This document shows, piece after piece, positions 33,931 to 46,256 of a stretch of 64,000 nt of DNA. Where the stretch lies: positions 26,266,281 to 26,330,280 of the forward strand of contig CM056391.1 of NCBI GenBank assembly GCA_029718625.1. Direction: 5' to 3'. Position 1 is the first letter of the stretch. Each line of letters opens with the position of its first letter. The notes below the pieces were generated by a model. The model was not told the DNA's origin and did not search any database. It saw only the letters and a program-made list of their open reading frames with translations. The DNA comes from Synaphobranchus kaupii. Taxonomy: Eukaryota; Chordata; Actinopteri; Anguilliformes; Synaphobranchidae. A program made the translations under genes and the position numbers.

Positions 33931-36900
33931 TGTACGCCACCTGGCGTACCCGGAGGCCTGGTCTTGTCAGGGAACAGCCTGTGGAAGTCTTGGATGAGTG
34001 AATGGTCCAAGATAAGGCTTTTGTGGAGCCACGACCTCTCCTCAGGACCGTACCCCTCCCAGTCGACGAGGTATTGGAAACCCCGGCCCTTGCGGCGGAT
34101 ATCGATCACACGGTTCACCGTGTAGGCCGGGGCGTTGTCGATAACTCGGACGGGAGGTGGAGGGATGGTGGGGGTACTGAGGGGGCTGGAGGAGACAGGC
34201 TTGATTTGGGACACGTGAAAAACAGGGTAAACCTTGAGGGAGGCGGGGAGGGAAAGTTTAACAGAAACGGGGTTAATAAGACAAATGATAGGGAAGGGAC
34301 CAATAAAGCGGGGCTGGAGTTTCCTGGATGAGGAGGGAAGGGAAAACATGCGGGACAAGGCATCTGCCTTAATATTGCGGGAACCGGGGCGGTAAGAAAC
34401 AGAGAAATTAAACCGGGCAAAAAATAACGACCATCTAGCCTGACGAGCATTAAGCCTTTTGGCAGATTTTAAATAAATAAGGTTTTGATGGTCGGTAAAA
34501 ACAAGAAAGGGATTACCTGCCCCCTCCAGCCAGTGGTGCCACTCCTCAAGAGCCAGTTTTATAGCCAGTAGTTCCCGATCCCCGACATCATAGTTCCTCT
34601 CGGCGGAGGACAGTCTCCGGGAGAAGAATGCGCAGGGATGGAGCTTGTTATCAGAGGCGGACCGTTGAGACAGAATGGCCCCCACGCCGGTGTCGGAGGC
34701 ATCCACCTCAACGGTAAACTGACTAGAAGTGTCCGGGTGACGGAGGATAGGTGCTGAGGAAAAACGGACCTTGAGCAGTTCGAATGCTCGTTGGGCATCG
34801 GAATTCCAACAGTAAGGCAGGGCAACGGAAGTGAGTTTAGTAAGGGGAGCAGCAATGATACTGTAATTACGGATAAAGCGGCGATAGAAATTAGCAAACC
34901 CAAGGAACTGCTGAAGGTGCTTGCGAGAGGTGGGTTGGGGCCATTCTGTCACCGCCTTTATCTTAGCAGGGTCCGCCCGGATACTGCCCTCCTCGATGAT
35001 GAAGCCGAGGAACGGGACAGTAGACACATGGAAGGAACATTTCTCCGCTTTAACAAAAAGTTGATTCTCCAGCAGCTGCTGGAGAACCTCCCGGACGTGG
35101 AGAACGTGTTCCTGAGGGGATTGAGAAAAAATCAAGATATCATCGATGTACACAAATACGCTCTTCCCCAGGAGATCACGCAGGACGTCGTTCACCATGC
35201 CTTGGAAGACTGCTGGGGCGTTAGTAAGGCCGAAGGGGACCACCAGGTATTCGTAGTGGCCCAACGGGGTATTGAAAGCAGTCTTCCATTCGTCCCCCTC
35301 CCGTATCCGCACCAAGTGATACGCATTACGGAGGTCGAGCTTGGTGAACGTAACCGCTGGCGAGAGGGGTTCAAAGGCGGTGTTAATGAGGGGAAGAGGG
35401 TATTTGTTACGGATGGTGACCTGGTTGAGTCCCCGGTAGTCGATGCAGGGTCGCAGAGAGCCATCCTTCTTCCCTACGAAGAAGAACCCTGCACCGACTG
35501 GGGATGAGGAGGGACGGATAATACCCGAAGCGAGGGAGTCGTGGATGTATTCCTCCATAGCTAGTTTCTCTGGTCCTGACAGACTGTAGAGGCGTCCAGA
35601 TGGCAGTTTAGCTCCAGCCAGCAGGTCAATGGCGCAGTCGTACGGCCTGTGAGGAGGTAAGGACAGAGCACGTGACTTGGAGAACACCTGTGCGAGGTCG
35701 TGATACTCGCTAGGAACATTGGTTAAATCAGGTATAGGTTGCATAGAACAGGAATTACTGGACCCCGGAGGGGGCAGAGCAGAACGGAGACAGCTGGCTA
35801 GACAGTGGGCACTCCACGCCAGGATGCGACCGGCTTTCCAGTCAATATGAGGGTTGTGGAGGCGGAGCCAGGTCTGACCTAAAACAAGAGCAGATTGTTT
35901 GGAGTTAATAAGTAACAGTTGAATGGACTCCCGATGATTGCCAGACAAAACAAGTTGGATAGGAACAGTGGAGTGGGTAACTAGCCCCAAACTCCTACCG
36001 TCCAGAGCAAGAGCTGAAATGGGTGAGGTTAGACGTTCCGTGGGAATGCCGGCCCTCCTGACGAAGGTGATATCCATGAAGTTGGCGTCAGCTCCGGAAT
36101 CGATTAGAGCCGAGGAGGTCACGGTCTTGTCCCTCCAAAGGAGGGTAGCCTTGAACATAAGGCGATCCTGGGCTGCATGGTTGGGGATGATGGGGCTCGT
36201 CAGTACGCCCAGTTTTACTGGCGAGCCCATTCCTTTTGGGCGGATGGGACAGGAGGCGATCTGATGGCCAGGCTTGCCGCAGTAAAAACAGGATCTGGTG
36301 CGCAGACGGCGTTGGCGCTCCTCGGGATTGACCGCAACTCTGCCCAGTTGCATGGGCTCCTCCTCGGAAACGCCCGTCGGCGCCCTAGATCCAGTGACGG
36401 AGGAGTGTGAACGAACGTTTGAAGCGACGGAGGGTGAAGGACGCCCGGAGCTTCCTCCCCGCTCCCGGGCCCGGATGCGGAGACGATTATCAATGGCTAT
36501 AGCGAGGCTGATGAGGCTATTGAGGGAGTTGGACTCCTCCCGAGTGGCAAGCTGGTCCTTGAGTTCCTCGCTGAGAGCTTGACGGAAAGCCCCCTGGAGG
36601 GAGGTGTCATTCCATCCGGACTCCGCGGCGAGGGTACGAAACTGAATGGCCATTTCTGCGACGCTGCGGTTGCCTTGACGAACTTGAAGCAGACGTTGGG
36701 TAGCGTCTCGCCCACAGGTCGGGTGTTCAAACACACGCCGCATTTCTGCGGTAAAGGCTGCGAAGTTGCTGCATAACGGGGCCTGGCTGTCCCAGATGGA
36801 TGTAGCCCACTCCAGGGCGCTCCCTCCCAAGCTGCTCATGATGAACGCGATCTTGCTGGAGTCAGAGGCGAAGGAGGAGGGCTGCATACGAAACACTATG

Positions 36901-37199
36901 TCACATTTAAGTAGAAATTCACGACATCTCCCCAACCCCCCGCGATATAACTCGGGGTGTTGTACTCGGGGCTCACGGCTAGAAGTGGGAGCCGGAGCCT
37001 CCGGAGGAGGTTCAGGAGCGGGAGGAGTTGGGTTGGCAGGAATCCGCGGTAGCGGTTGGTGGAGCGAAAGTTGGGCTACCTGCTCCGTGATGCCCCTAAC
37101 TACTTCCAGAACGTCATCCAAACGACGGCCCTGTTGGTCGCTGACCGCAGTTTGGCAGGAGAAGGCGTGGCGAATCTGTTCCAGATCGGCTGGGTCCAT
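33927..37199 (-). CDS. Gag-Pol polyprotein with in-frame loss of the integrase core
   Basis: A single frame of 1090 residues without a stop. Order: Gag (1-300, with a retrotransposon-Gag core near 75-245), CCHC zinc knuckle (C304, C307, H312, C317), aspartic protease (DSGAD at 367-371), reverse transcriptase (LDLRNAYH with D622, YIDD at 684-687), RNase H (EVDASDTG with D833, later the TDHQNL motif near 902-907), then ADALSRMF at 945-952. Here the protein jumps directly to [15 protein letters not shown], the post-catalytic GPF/GPY region, and ends with a chromodomain (about 1025-1070). The zinc-binding HHCC and DDE catalytic parts of integrase, normally some 350-400 residues, are absent, yet the frame is kept. 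Gag assembles particles, protease cuts them and RT/RNase H copy the RNA; integration would need enzyme supplied by another copy. The ATG at 37199 lies 20 bases inside the 5' LTR end. Confidence 0.9.
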   Translation of the reverse strand: MDPADLEQIRHAFSCQTAVSDQQGRRLDDVLEVVRGITEQVAQLSLHQPLPRIPANPTPPAPEPPPEAPAPTSSREPRVQHPELYRGGLGRCREFLLKCDIVFRMQPSSFASDSSKIAFIMSSLGGSALEWATSIWDSQAPLCSNFAAFTAEMRRVFEHPTCGRDATQRLLQVRQGNRSVAEMAIQFRTLAAESGWNDTSLQGAFRQALSEELKDQLATREESNSLNSLISLAIAIDNRLRIRARERGGSSGRPSPSVASNVRSHSSVTGSRAPTGVSEEEPMQLGRVAVNPEERQRRLRTRSCFYCGKPGHQIASCPIRPKGMGSPVKLGVLTSPIIPNHAAQDRLMFKATLLWRDKTVTSSALIDSGADANFMDITFVRRAGIPTERLTSPISALALDGRSLGLVTHSTVPIQLVLSGNHRESIQLLLINSKQSALVLGQTWLRLHNPHIDWKAGRILAWSAHCLASCLRSALPPPGSSNSCSMQPIPDLTNVPSEYHDLAQVFSKSRALSLPPHRPYDCAIDLLAGAKLPSGRLYSLSGPEKLAMEEYIHDSLASGIIRPSSSPVGAGFFFVGKKDGSLRPCIDYRGLNQVTIRNKYPLPLINTAFEPLSPAVTFTKLDLRNAYHLVRIREGDEWKTAFNTPLGHYEYLVVPFGLTNAPAVFQGMVNDVLRDLLGKSVFVYIDDILIFSQSPQEHVLHVREVLQQLLENQLFVKAEKCSFHVSTVPFLGFIIEEGSIRADPAKIKAVTEWPQPTSRKHLQQFLGFANFYRRFIRNYSIIAAPLTKLTSVALPYCWNSDAQRAFELLKVRFSSAPILRHPDTSSQFTVEVDASDTGVGAILSQRSASDNKLHPCAFFSRRLSSAERNYDVGDRELLAIKLALEEWHHWLEGAGNPFLVFTDHQNLIYLKSAKRLNARQARWSLFFARFNFSVSYRPGSRNIKADALSRMFSLPSSSRKLQPRFIGPFPIICLINPVSVKLSLPASLKVYPVFHVSQIKPVSSSPLSTPTIPPPPVRVIDNAPAYTVNRVIDIRRKGRGFQYLVDWEGYGPEERSWLHKSLILDHSLIQDFHRLFPDKTRPPGTPGGVH

Positions 37200-37200
37200 G

Positions 37201-37211
37201 CTTTTTTGCCA
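37201..37211 (-). promoter_or_regulatory. Candidate primer binding site
   Basis: On the element strand TGGCAAAAAAG begins 8 bases after the 5' LTR and directly precedes the gag ATG. A TGG start is expected for pairing with a tRNA 3' CCA end. The matching tRNA was not identified, and the 8-base offset is larger than usual. Confidence 0.45.
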
Positions 37212-37219
37212 GTTCGTTC

Positions 37220-38754
37220 TGTTACGATCCTGATACGGGACGAACCCAAGTGCAACGACCAGGAGGCAGATTCAAGAAAATGGTAATTTTATTAAGCGTT
37301 GGGGTAGTCCCAAAGCTGTACAGGAAAGGAAAACAGGTTAATTAATTAAACATAAGTAGAGTCCCTTACGGACTGCTCCAAGCCGGAGCTGGGCTTGAAA
37401 GACAAGGTAGGTTCCAAGCCGGAACCAAACGGGTTCAGGACTGGGAGTCCAAGCCGGACTGGGTGCGGAAGTGCCCTACTGTTCCAAGCCGGAACTGGTT
37501 AAGGAAGGTGGAGTAGTGGCACCGGGTCTGGACTGGAACTGGACCGGGAGGTCCACTCAGGAAAACGGAAGGCGGCACGGAACTTGTTCCAAGCCGGAAC
37601 TGGACTTGATCGGAGGTGTATTACACACCGGAACTGGACTGGAACTGGACTGGAACTGGACTGGAACTGGACCGGGAGGTCCACTCAGGAAAACGGAAGC
37701 CGGCACGGAACTTGTTCCAAGCCGGAACTGGACTTTACCAGAGGTGTACAACACACCGGAACTGGACTGGTACTGGACTGGAACTGGACTGGAACTGGAC
37801 CGGGAGGTCCACTCAGGGAAACGGAAGCCGGCACGGAATTATTTCCAAGCTGGAACTGGACTTTACCAGAGGTGTACAACACACCGGAACTGGACTGGTA
37901 CTGGACAGGAACTGGACTGGAACTGGACTGGAACTGGACTGGAACTGGACCGGGAGGTCCACTCAGGGAAACGGAAGCCGGCACGGAATTATTCCAAGCC
38001 GGAACTGGACTTTAACGGAGGTGTACGAAACACTGGACAAGACCTGGGCTGGAGCTGGACTGGAACCGGACTGGGTAGGTAGCTTGATGAATGGGGTAGA
38101 AAGCAGAGGTTAATGGCAGGGTACTGAGACAGGACTGTAGCTGAAGAAAGCTCCGCGGAGTTGGAAGGTGCGGCGTGGCTCGGGCAACTCTTGCTGAAGC
38201 CGGCTAACATTCAGGGATCCTGGTACCGTAACCGAAGTACAGGAGGTAGGTGACATAGGGAGGACAAGACACAGCTACAGGGAGGCTGGAACCGCGGCGT
38301 CTGGAGGTTGAAGGGAGACAGGTAAGTAGCATGCAACAGAGAATGTTTCGGAGGGATAGCTACCAAACTGCAAACCAGGTAAACAGGTAAAAGACAGCAA
38401 GCTGACGAATACTGGACCAGAAGCGTGACATGACATAAACACGGTTGGTTAGTTAACGAACTGGCGCCGACTAGCAGCCAGCCAGGGGTTTAAATGGTGC
38501 AGGAAATGAAGGAGAAAATGAGAAACAGGTGTGATGTTCAATCGGGAGTGATTGCCGAAGCACAGCAGTGAGGAATGTGAGTAACGAGAGGGGAGAGTGA
38601 TAGGCGGAAGTTAAAGTGGATAATAAGCCGAAATGAACCCGAGGGAAACGCCCAGTCCGCAGCCAGGGGGAAAACACGGACAGGGGATCCAACATGACAC
38701 GGAAGGAAACAAGGAAAACATGGAAAACGGACAGGAGGGGAACGGAACGTTACA
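37220..38754 (-). repeat. 5' LTR (1535 bp)
   Basis: TGTTACGATCCTG to GGAACGTTACA, the partner of 32395-33913. Outside the 11-bp array the two differ at only a handful of positions I could see (for example GTGGCACC against GTGGTACC and AAGCTGG against AAGCCGG). It should hold the promoter for the minus-strand transcript; no clear TATA box was identified. Confidence 0.92.
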
Positions 38755-38801
38755 TCCGGAGCTTCAATTCGGTTTTTACAAGGCCGTGGGAAGGCAATGG
38801 G

Positions 38802-38809
38802 TGACGTCA
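38802..38809. promoter_or_regulatory. CRE/ATF palindrome TGACGTCA
   Basis: A perfect TGACGTCA in the right part of the repeat interrupted by the gypsy element. Function unproven. Confidence 0.35.
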
Positions 38810-39346
38810 CAGTGACTTTGTCCATATTTTTATACAGTCTATGGTTTAGACCCATATCCAATCACATGAGCCTATGTACTATTTATCAAAAGGCAGACAG
38901 CAGAGAACAACAAACCACAAGCATTTTAATTTGGCCTTCATGCTTATTTTTCCCAGAGACTGGACTCAAGACCTTGTGTGACCATGCTCCGTTGTACCAG
39001 TGGAGATCTCCTCAAAGATCTTCTTGTACAGAAGCATCTCCGTGACAATGAAATTAAGCATGCTATTTCAGCTGTTGTGCCCTCCATGTTTAGGTTACTG
39101 ATCTGAATATGCCATTCACCTCTGTCATGATATTGTTACCAAAGAAAAGTAAAGTAAGGGAAAATTCACTTTTGTGGGCAAAATACAATCCAGCCTTGCA
39201 GACATAAATCTCATTCAAGCTGGACATATACAGAGTGTGGTATAATTTGATTTTGTTGATTTATGTTTCTGATATGACGAAAAAGGAATTGAGGTCTATG
39301 ATGTCACACAAAGCCGAAGAACCTCTGAAAATGATACACTGTGTAT

Positions 39347-39510
39347 GGGAAATTCAATTCAATTCAATTTATTTTGTGTTTGCGCATTTTACAGAGAACT
39401 GTCGCAAAGACGCTGTACAGAGAAACAGAAGGAGAATTGGACAAAAACCAGGCCTAAACCAGGAATTAAATGATGGCATTAAAAGGGTGGATTTATACAG
39501 CAAAACCTAG
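39347..39510 (-). repeat. LINE 3'-end fragment
   Basis: AATTCAATTCAATTCAATTT followed by ATTTTGTGTTTGCGCATTTTACAG is the reverse complement of a common fish LINE 3' end, including the pentanucleotide tail. The following GACGCTGTACAGAGAAACAG continues the 3' UTR. Confidence 0.6.
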
Positions 39511-42014
39511 TGCGCATATTGTATTGCTCGTAGCCAGTAGCTGTGACAGTTCATCAGTCAAGGACTTATAATTGCTTTATATTTCCTGCAAACAAATTAA
39601 CTTTAATGTGTCTTCGAGCACTTTTCTTCTGCATTGCATTGCAAATCAAATAACATGGGTTTGAATAAGAACTATGTTTTTAAAACACAAACTACAGTAT
39701 CTGCATAGATGAAAGCCTCTTTCTGACAGATTCACCATTTGGCATTCAACACACCTAATGTGAGCCAGCTAATGTGAGACATCAGACTGCCCACAGGAAG
39801 ATCACACATTGCCCTAGACACCACACTCTTCACTGCAGTGATCACAAACATGCTATACTGTACCTTGTGTTGCCACAGTGAAACCCGGAAAATGTGTGGT
39901 CACATGACCATGCTCTGTTAAGCGACCTTGGCTTTGAGAAAGGCACTGTACAAATAAAAGTTATTAAAGTTATTATTTATTAGTATAATTTAGAATACAC
40001 TACTTCTCTCTTTCTCACTGATCCTCATTAACCACTCTATACAGTGTGAATATACAGTGTTCATAATTAAATTGTGCTTGATCCGTATGCTACGCTATGC
40101 TACGCAGCACTAAATGAACCATGTTCAAATGTGCAGAGAGGCTATTATGGGGTTTTGCTTTCATATCCAATATAGATCATGTGAAAATACCACATCTGAT
40201 GCAACATTCCCAAACTCCATAGACCACAAGATGCCCAAGGCTTTGCATGTTTACTCAAACATTTTGATTCTTTCATCTAAGACCTGTTTTATGTTCATTA
40301 ATATTCTTCAGTTCCATTCCCATCTAAAGATCAAAGTTAAAACCGATAAAAATGCATCAGTGATTATTTTCTTTCCACTGTATACCTATTCTGTAATTCT
40401 CTTAAGAAATATATATTTTCAAAAAGCCCTTGAGGGAGTGAATTATGATTTTCTCCTCCATAAAAAAAGAACGATATTTCATACAAGTATAACTATGCAC
40501 TGCAAGAAACTGATTTATTTTTCTATATTAGTTTTTGTTATATGCTACCATATAATACCATGCATTTGAAAATGGGTTGAAACCAGTGGATTATACAATC
40601 ATAAATTTTCAATTGAACATGTCATGCTCAGTGACCTACAGTTTACTTAGAAATACATTTAGGTCTTGGTCCCGTACAGTTCCCAAATGTATTCCAACCA
40701 TGCAATAAAGCACTTTGAGGAAGCTGATGTCAGTGAGCCCTGACTCCAATACTAGTCATCCCGAGTATTCAAGCCGAACAGGAGATTTAATTTAAAATCC
40801 ATTCACAAGGAGCTAGTAGGCTTAATGGGTTAAATCATCACTGTTACAGGGAAGATAGTGGGACATTATCCCCGGGTTAACATCAGATTATCCCATTGGA
40901 TTTTAATTTAACCTGTGATGCTGTTTTAATTCACTACAAAAAAAAGGTGATTCGCATATTTTGTCTCCACAGCTTCATGTATTTCTGCAGACAGGAGCCA
41001 TATTTAGCAAGCCAAATATTTGTCCCTGTGCAAAGAATGGAGAAAACAACACCCCAGCTGTGATCAAAACAACATGCCTGGATGAATAATTGCCGGAGAC
41101 AACGTGTGAACGAGCTCCCCGACACACAGAGGATCAGCGCCGCAAGACGGAGACACGCTGGAGGTGAATTATGAATGCTCATCTATAAAAACGACTCCCT
41201 GTGCAGAGAGGAGCATTTGTCTCCATTTCAGATAACACGCGGGTCACGTCCGCGGGCGCTTCTCAAAACCTGACGGTGGTTTTGCAGCACAGGTGATTTC
41301 CCGAGCACACTTTGGAATCCGATTTTGTCCTGCTGCGTGCAAGGAGAGGGACAGAGAGGTGATGGTAAACGTAATTGTGCAAATGTGTAACTGTTTCGTG
41401 GGAGGGTGATGCGTGGGTAGTTTGTACTGTAATGGGTTCCCATAGAGCTGAGGACAACCACTGCAGTCCTGGGCCTTGTTGCGGGTGGAACATTTTTTCA
41501 ACCTACAAGTGAGTGGCATAGCCATGAGGGTAGGTGTTTTTATGCCTAATCTGGTGAAAGCCAATGGGAAAAAAAACAAAAACACATTTTATATCAGACT
41601 ATACCATTTTGTTTCAGACGGGCTGTGCACAGTTATATAGGATAGTAGCAATGATGAACACCCCTGCTGTGGTGAAAGCCGGTAGAAAGGCCTGTTCTGT
41701 CTGTATGGCTGGTGCTGGGAGAAATGTTGCCAATTACAGTCAAGGTGATACAGATGACATCTGGACTGAGGAATAGCTACACTTTCGGATTATAATGGCA
41801 GCCTGGCTAGACTTGTGACTTGATTACCGAACAGAAGAGGGAATGCATTGGCAGCAGAGATCGGCTTAATGTTCTCCGCCTGATTCATCAGGTGCATTAA
41901 AGTGATGATTCTCAATTACGGTTTTTATTTCTTTCTTTTTTTTTGTAGCAGTCTACTTATGATAGAGAGTATAAGTTGCCCTTGAAATTATGTGCTATTC
42001 TTAGCCCATTATCG

Positions 42015-42110
42015 TCATTTATTTATTTGGCAGACACTCTTGCCAAGAGCAACTTGCATAGCTAATATGGCATGACACAGTACATCAATACATATCACAA
42101 GAGCACAAAG
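42015..42110 (-). repeat. Diverged L2 tail
   Basis: CATTTATTTATTTGGCAGAC and CCAAGAGCAACTTGCATA parallel the L2 tail seen at 59464-59530 (CATTCATTTAGCAGACGC ... CCAAAGCGACGTACA), with many substitutions. Confidence 0.6.
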
Positions 42111-45100
42111 GACTGCCATAATGTAGATGGAGAACTGCCATAATTACAGTAATCAGGCATCAAGCTGAAAAATAGTGTTAAAATAAGAGCATTTAAAGTA
42201 TATAAACACCGTATCGCCACACAACTGTCTTTCAGAGCAACATATTTAAATCAAACTATAAGTGAATGTAGTCCAGTAAATATTTATTCAAGGAACATTG
42301 CATTACATCTGCATTGACATAAAAGCAGATGGGTGCTGGCAGAGATCCAATAAAACATATACAATCAATGTTGATATATTCAAAGAGCTCTGCAGGCTGT
42401 GTAAGATGCAAATGGACTGATAATATCCTGACAATGAGTCTAAGGTATGATGAAGGTGTGCCTGCCCACTGACCAATAAGGATGCAATCTATATTCTTTA
42501 TAAATAAATTCTTGAGTCACCGCTGTTTTTCTGTGTTCACTGATGTTGGTTTCAAGTTAAAGACGCAGAACGTTTCACAAACCACTCATCCAGGAAGCTT
42601 GTTCCTCTATTTACCCTCTGTCAAGTTTAAGTTAGACGATATTTAGATAATATATTTTTACATAGATCCTAGCCCTCAGATGTGAGCATCCTGAATTTCA
42701 ACTCATTGTGTAGTTATGAGCAGTCAATCTTGACACGTGTTCCGGGCAAGCCTCTTTAGATCTGTAATAATCAAGAATAATTATGCTTTGTCCTTGACAT
42801 CATCTTTCTCCATCCCCCCCCAAAAAAATATAATTTTCTTCCCACTTTCAAATCACTTAATGTATTGTTTGTGCCACTTCAGTCAGCACTCTTCCACCTG
42901 CAAGGCCCCAATGCACTTGCCTGCGAGCCAGTGAACGCATATATTTTTCAGTATAAATAGTTTATATTTTGCAGTACAAATAAGTCCAACTGGCCACACT
43001 ACAAGATAGGGTGAGATTGATTGCTAGTTGGAGGAGAGATCTCTCAAAGACAGCAACTGCTAGCCTGTGGGCACTTGGCAAATCATTCAGAAGAACTAAT
43101 TCAGTGGTAATCCAAGAAACTCTCATTTAAACCCACTCTACCACTCAAAGGAAAATGCCAATCCTCCCATTGTGGATTCCTGGTTACAGTCAACTAATGA
43201 ATTACGTGAGGCACCACCTTATTATGGTTGGGCCTAAACTTGTGGTGGGCACTTTAAAAACGGAGCCACTTCACCGTCCCCAACACAGTTTAAGGTATAT
43301 AGCAGGGATATATTTCCACTGAGCGTATTTCTCACTCTGATGATATTTCAGAATTGACAGTTCTATTACAGCTTCCATCGCATTACTAGCCAACAGCAGT
43401 TGTTGCGAAATAAAGTAGAAAGACAGATGCAAGTTGAACATGGGGCTGGTTATCTGATGCCAGCACAGTAAGGTGCGTGACCTTTCCATCCACTGCCAAA
43501 TAAAAAAACCCAACAATCAGCCTGCCGTCTATTGCGATTAACCTTTTTGATGTTACACTTCACCAGGAGAGACAGTACACACTTAGAAAATAATGGGTGT
43601 ATAGCGAGCACTGAACTCAGAGAAAGGCAGATTTAAATTGAGGCTCATTCTGAGTCCTCATATGTCACAACTTTTCCTGGAAAATATTTTGTAGCAGAGA
43701 CGGAAGGGAGAAAAAGTATTAACTGAAAATAAATTTCACAAAATGAGATTTGATGAGTGAGAAAGAACAAAAACAAAAAATGTACAGTATGTCTGGAAAG
43801 TGAACTGAATACAGTAAAATGTACTGCAGTCCTGCAGGGGAAAGAGACCATGAAGACAGCTATAGCTCAGGTGTAAAAGGGTTTATATGAGGGACATTAT
43901 TCTGGAGTTACTCTTGACTGAGGCATTGGGAGTATTTGGGACAATGTTGAGATTCATTTTTTCTATCGCTCCTCTCATCTTCACATAACCAGGTGGTCAT
44001 GATCTCCAACTTTTTTCTGATTATTTCATTAGAGATGCACAAACAACGTGTTAATTTGTTAAAAAGTAAACATGAAAACCCAACAATATTTATACCCTAC
44101 ATTTATAATTGCATAACACATTTTTGAAAGTATTATATTTGTTACATCTTTAGTATGTTATGTATATGGCTAATAGTGTGTTGCCACTTGTTTTCTTGCA
44201 TGTACTTTTGTACTCTACCAAAAAGAGCTTGATAGCCTTTTCGCCAAGCTATGCGTGTAAAAAAAAAATATCCCGATTGCTCCAGCGCAGTCATCGACAT
44301 TGCACTATTTAAGCACAGATGATTGGCATCAATTTTTACGAGTGACATTGACATGTTAAGTTCAGTCCAATTATTTAGGACCATGAGAATGTGCAAAAGT
44401 TTTGAAATGTTGTACAGGGGATGTTAGTTTTTGCGTGAAGCAGTGGGAAATTGTCACATTAAATTTAAAAAAAAGATACGTATATAAGATTTACCAGTGA
44501 TTTACCTGTACCAGATTTACATGTACACTTGCACAGAAATAGCTTAATGACATAAATAGTATTACAATAACTAAATAGTAGAAGTATATTCAACAACAAT
44601 TTTCATTGAAGTAAAAGTTCTGAATGAACACATTAAAATTTAAATTCAAGGTTCAAGGTACTGTTGCATTGTGTACTCAGACATACAATGTGGTTCATTG
44701 TATGTGCATTTAAGGTTCCATCTATTTACACTGCGTTCCAAATTATTATGCAAATTATATTTTTCTCAGATTTTCCTAAATAGTCGATGCAAATGACAGT
44801 CAGTATAATTTTCAAGTCATCAACCGTTAGAGTATAATTCAAATTTAATTGAACAAACCTCCCAATGATAACAGTATTTTTTTCAAAAATAAAAAACTCA
44901 AAATGCACTGTTCCAAATTATTATGCACAACAGAGTTTAAAAACATTTTATAGGTTGTAAAGAACTAAAAATGGTCATTTGTTGAATTTGCAGCATTAGG
45001 AGGTCATATTTACTGAAATCAAAAGCTATTTCAATCAAAAACATCTTAACAGGCCAAGTTACATGTTAACATAGGACCCCTTCTTTGATATCACCTTCAC

Positions 45101-45191
45101 AATTCTTGCATCCATTGACCTTGTGAGTTCTTGCAGTTTCTGCTTGAATATCTTTGCAGGATGTCAGAATAGCCTCCCAGAGCTGCTGTTT

Positions 45192-46070
45192 TCATGTGAA
45201 CTGCTTCCCAACCTCATAGATCTTTTGCTTGAGGATGCTCCAGAGGTTCTCAATAGGGTTGAGGTCAGGGGAAGATGGGGGCCACACCACGAGTTTCTCT
45301 CCTTTTATGCCCATAGCAGTCAATGACACAGAGGTATTCTTTGCAGCATGAGATGGTGCATTGTCATGCATGAAGATGATTTTGCTACGGAAGGCACGGT
45401 TCTTCTTTTTGTACCACGGAAGAAAGTGGTCAGTCAGAAACTCTACATACTTTGCCGAGGTCATTTTCACACCGTCAGGGACCCTAAAGGGGCCTACCAG
45501 CTCTCTCCCCATGATTCCGGCCCAAAACATGACTCCGCCACCTCCTTGCTGACGTCGCAGCCGTGTTGGGACATGGTGGCCATTCACCAACCATCCACTA
45601 CTCCATCCATCTGGACCATCCAGGGTTGCACGGCACTCATCAGTAAACAAGACTGTTTGAAAATTAGTCTTCATGTATTTCTGAGCCCACTGCAACCGTT
45701 TCTGCTTGTGAGCATTGTTTAGGGGTGGCCGAATAATAGGTTTATGCACAACTGCAAACCTCTGGAGGATCCTACACCTTGAGGTTCGCGGGACTCCAGA
45801 GGCACCAGCGGCTTCAAATACCTGTTTGCTGCTTTGTAATGGCATTTTAGCAGCTGCTCTCCTAATCCGATGAATTTGTCTGGCAGAAACCTTCCTCATT
45901 ATGCCTTTATCTGCACAAACCCGCCTGTGCTCTGAATCAGCCACAAATCTCTTCACAGTACGATGATCACACTTAAGTTTTCGTGAAATATCTAATGTTT
46001 TCATACCTTGTCCAAGGTATTGCACTATTTGACGCTTTTCGGCAGCAGAGAGATCCTTTTTCTTTCCCAT
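45192..46070 (-). CDS. Tc1-like transposase, DD37E triad, slightly truncated
   Basis: 292 residues. The N-terminus has a paired-type helix-turn-helix (residues about 7-45, SAAEKRQIVQYLGQGMKTLD then ISRKLKCDHRTVKRFV) and a second DNA-binding part rich in Arg (about 58-110). The catalytic domain shows VLFTDECRA (first Asp), IFMHDNAPSHA (second Asp) and [11 protein letters not shown] (Glu), with 37 residues between the second Asp and Glu. GRRR-like basic sequence and a glycine-rich RQQGGGGVMFW segment are present. The frame stops (TGA) after VGKQFT; beyond the stop the minus strand still reads KQQLWEAILTSCKDIQAE, so the family C-terminus continues and this copy has lost about 40 residues. The catalytic core is whole; activity is uncertain. 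Confidence 0.85.
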   Translation of the reverse strand: MGKKKDLSAAEKRQIVQYLGQGMKTLDISRKLKCDHRTVKRFVADSEHRRVCADKGIMRKVSARQIHRIRRAAAKMPLQSSKQVFEAAGASGVPRTSRCRILQRFAVVHKPIIRPPLNNAHKQKRLQWAQKYMKTNFQTVLFTDECRATLDGPDGWSSGWLVNGHHVPTRLRRQQGGGGVMFWAGIMGRELVGPFRVPDGVKMTSAKYVEFLTDHFLPWYKKKNRAFRSKIIFMHDNAPSHAAKNTSVSLTAMGIKGEKLVVWPPSSPDLNPIENLWSILKQKIYEVGKQFT

Positions 46071-46256
46071 ATTGCTTGAAACCTGTGGCCTGCTTAATAA
46101 TGTGGAACGTCCTTCTTAAGTAGTTTTCCTTTGATTGGGCTCACCTGGCAAACTAATTATCACAGGTGTCTGAGATTGATTTCAATGATCCAATGAGACA
46201 CAATACCATCCATGAGTTTAATTGAAAAACAAAAAATTAAATGTTTATGACACTTA

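Larger units (their letters stand above)
32395..38754 (-). mobile_element. Complete Ty3/gypsy (chromovirus-type) retrotransposon with integrase deleted
   Basis: The element runs between two LTRs of one family, each TGTTACG...GTTACA, and is flanked by 5-bp duplications TCCGG (32390-32394 and 38755-38759). On the minus strand the order is 5' LTR, a 20-base leader, one long gag-pol frame (33927-37199), a polypurine tract, and 3' LTR. The LTRs differ by array length and only a few substitutions, so the insertion is recent. Internal DNA is 3306 bp, shorter than a normal gypsy interior because the integrase zinc-binding and catalytic regions are missing. It interrupts an older repeat at 32031-38843. 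Confidence 0.92.
32031..38843. repeat. Unclassified repeat with 8-9 bp flanking duplications, interrupted by the gypsy element
   Basis: Direct repeats GTTTAGACC (32022-32030 and 38844-38852) flank a segment that, after removal of the gypsy element, is about 450 bp. Its right end reads TGACGTCACAGTGAC ... ATACAGTCTATGG, a word order common in dispersed fish repeats. An 8-bp duplication fits hAT insertion, but the ends are not clear inverted repeats, so the class is open. Confidence 0.5.
38853..44726. other. Mostly unique DNA with short LINE tails; no gene
   Basis: Within this 5.9 kb I see a LINE tail with (AATTC)n AATTTATTTTGTG at 39347-39440, another LINE or SINE tail at 39925-39985 (GCACTGTACAAATAAAAGTT), and an old L2 tail at 42015-42110. 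The remainder has no coding motif. The block 40620-41230 (for example around GGGTTAAATCATCACTGTTACAGG) and 41800-41930 look like unique, possibly conserved non-coding DNA. Confidence 0.4.

Noticed and set aside
34791..35507. 238-codon plus-strand frame
   Set aside because: It is the antisense shadow of the gypsy Gag-Pol frame.
40114..40569. 151-codon open frame
   Set aside because: AT-rich, low-complexity composition, no motif, and isolated in non-coding DNA.
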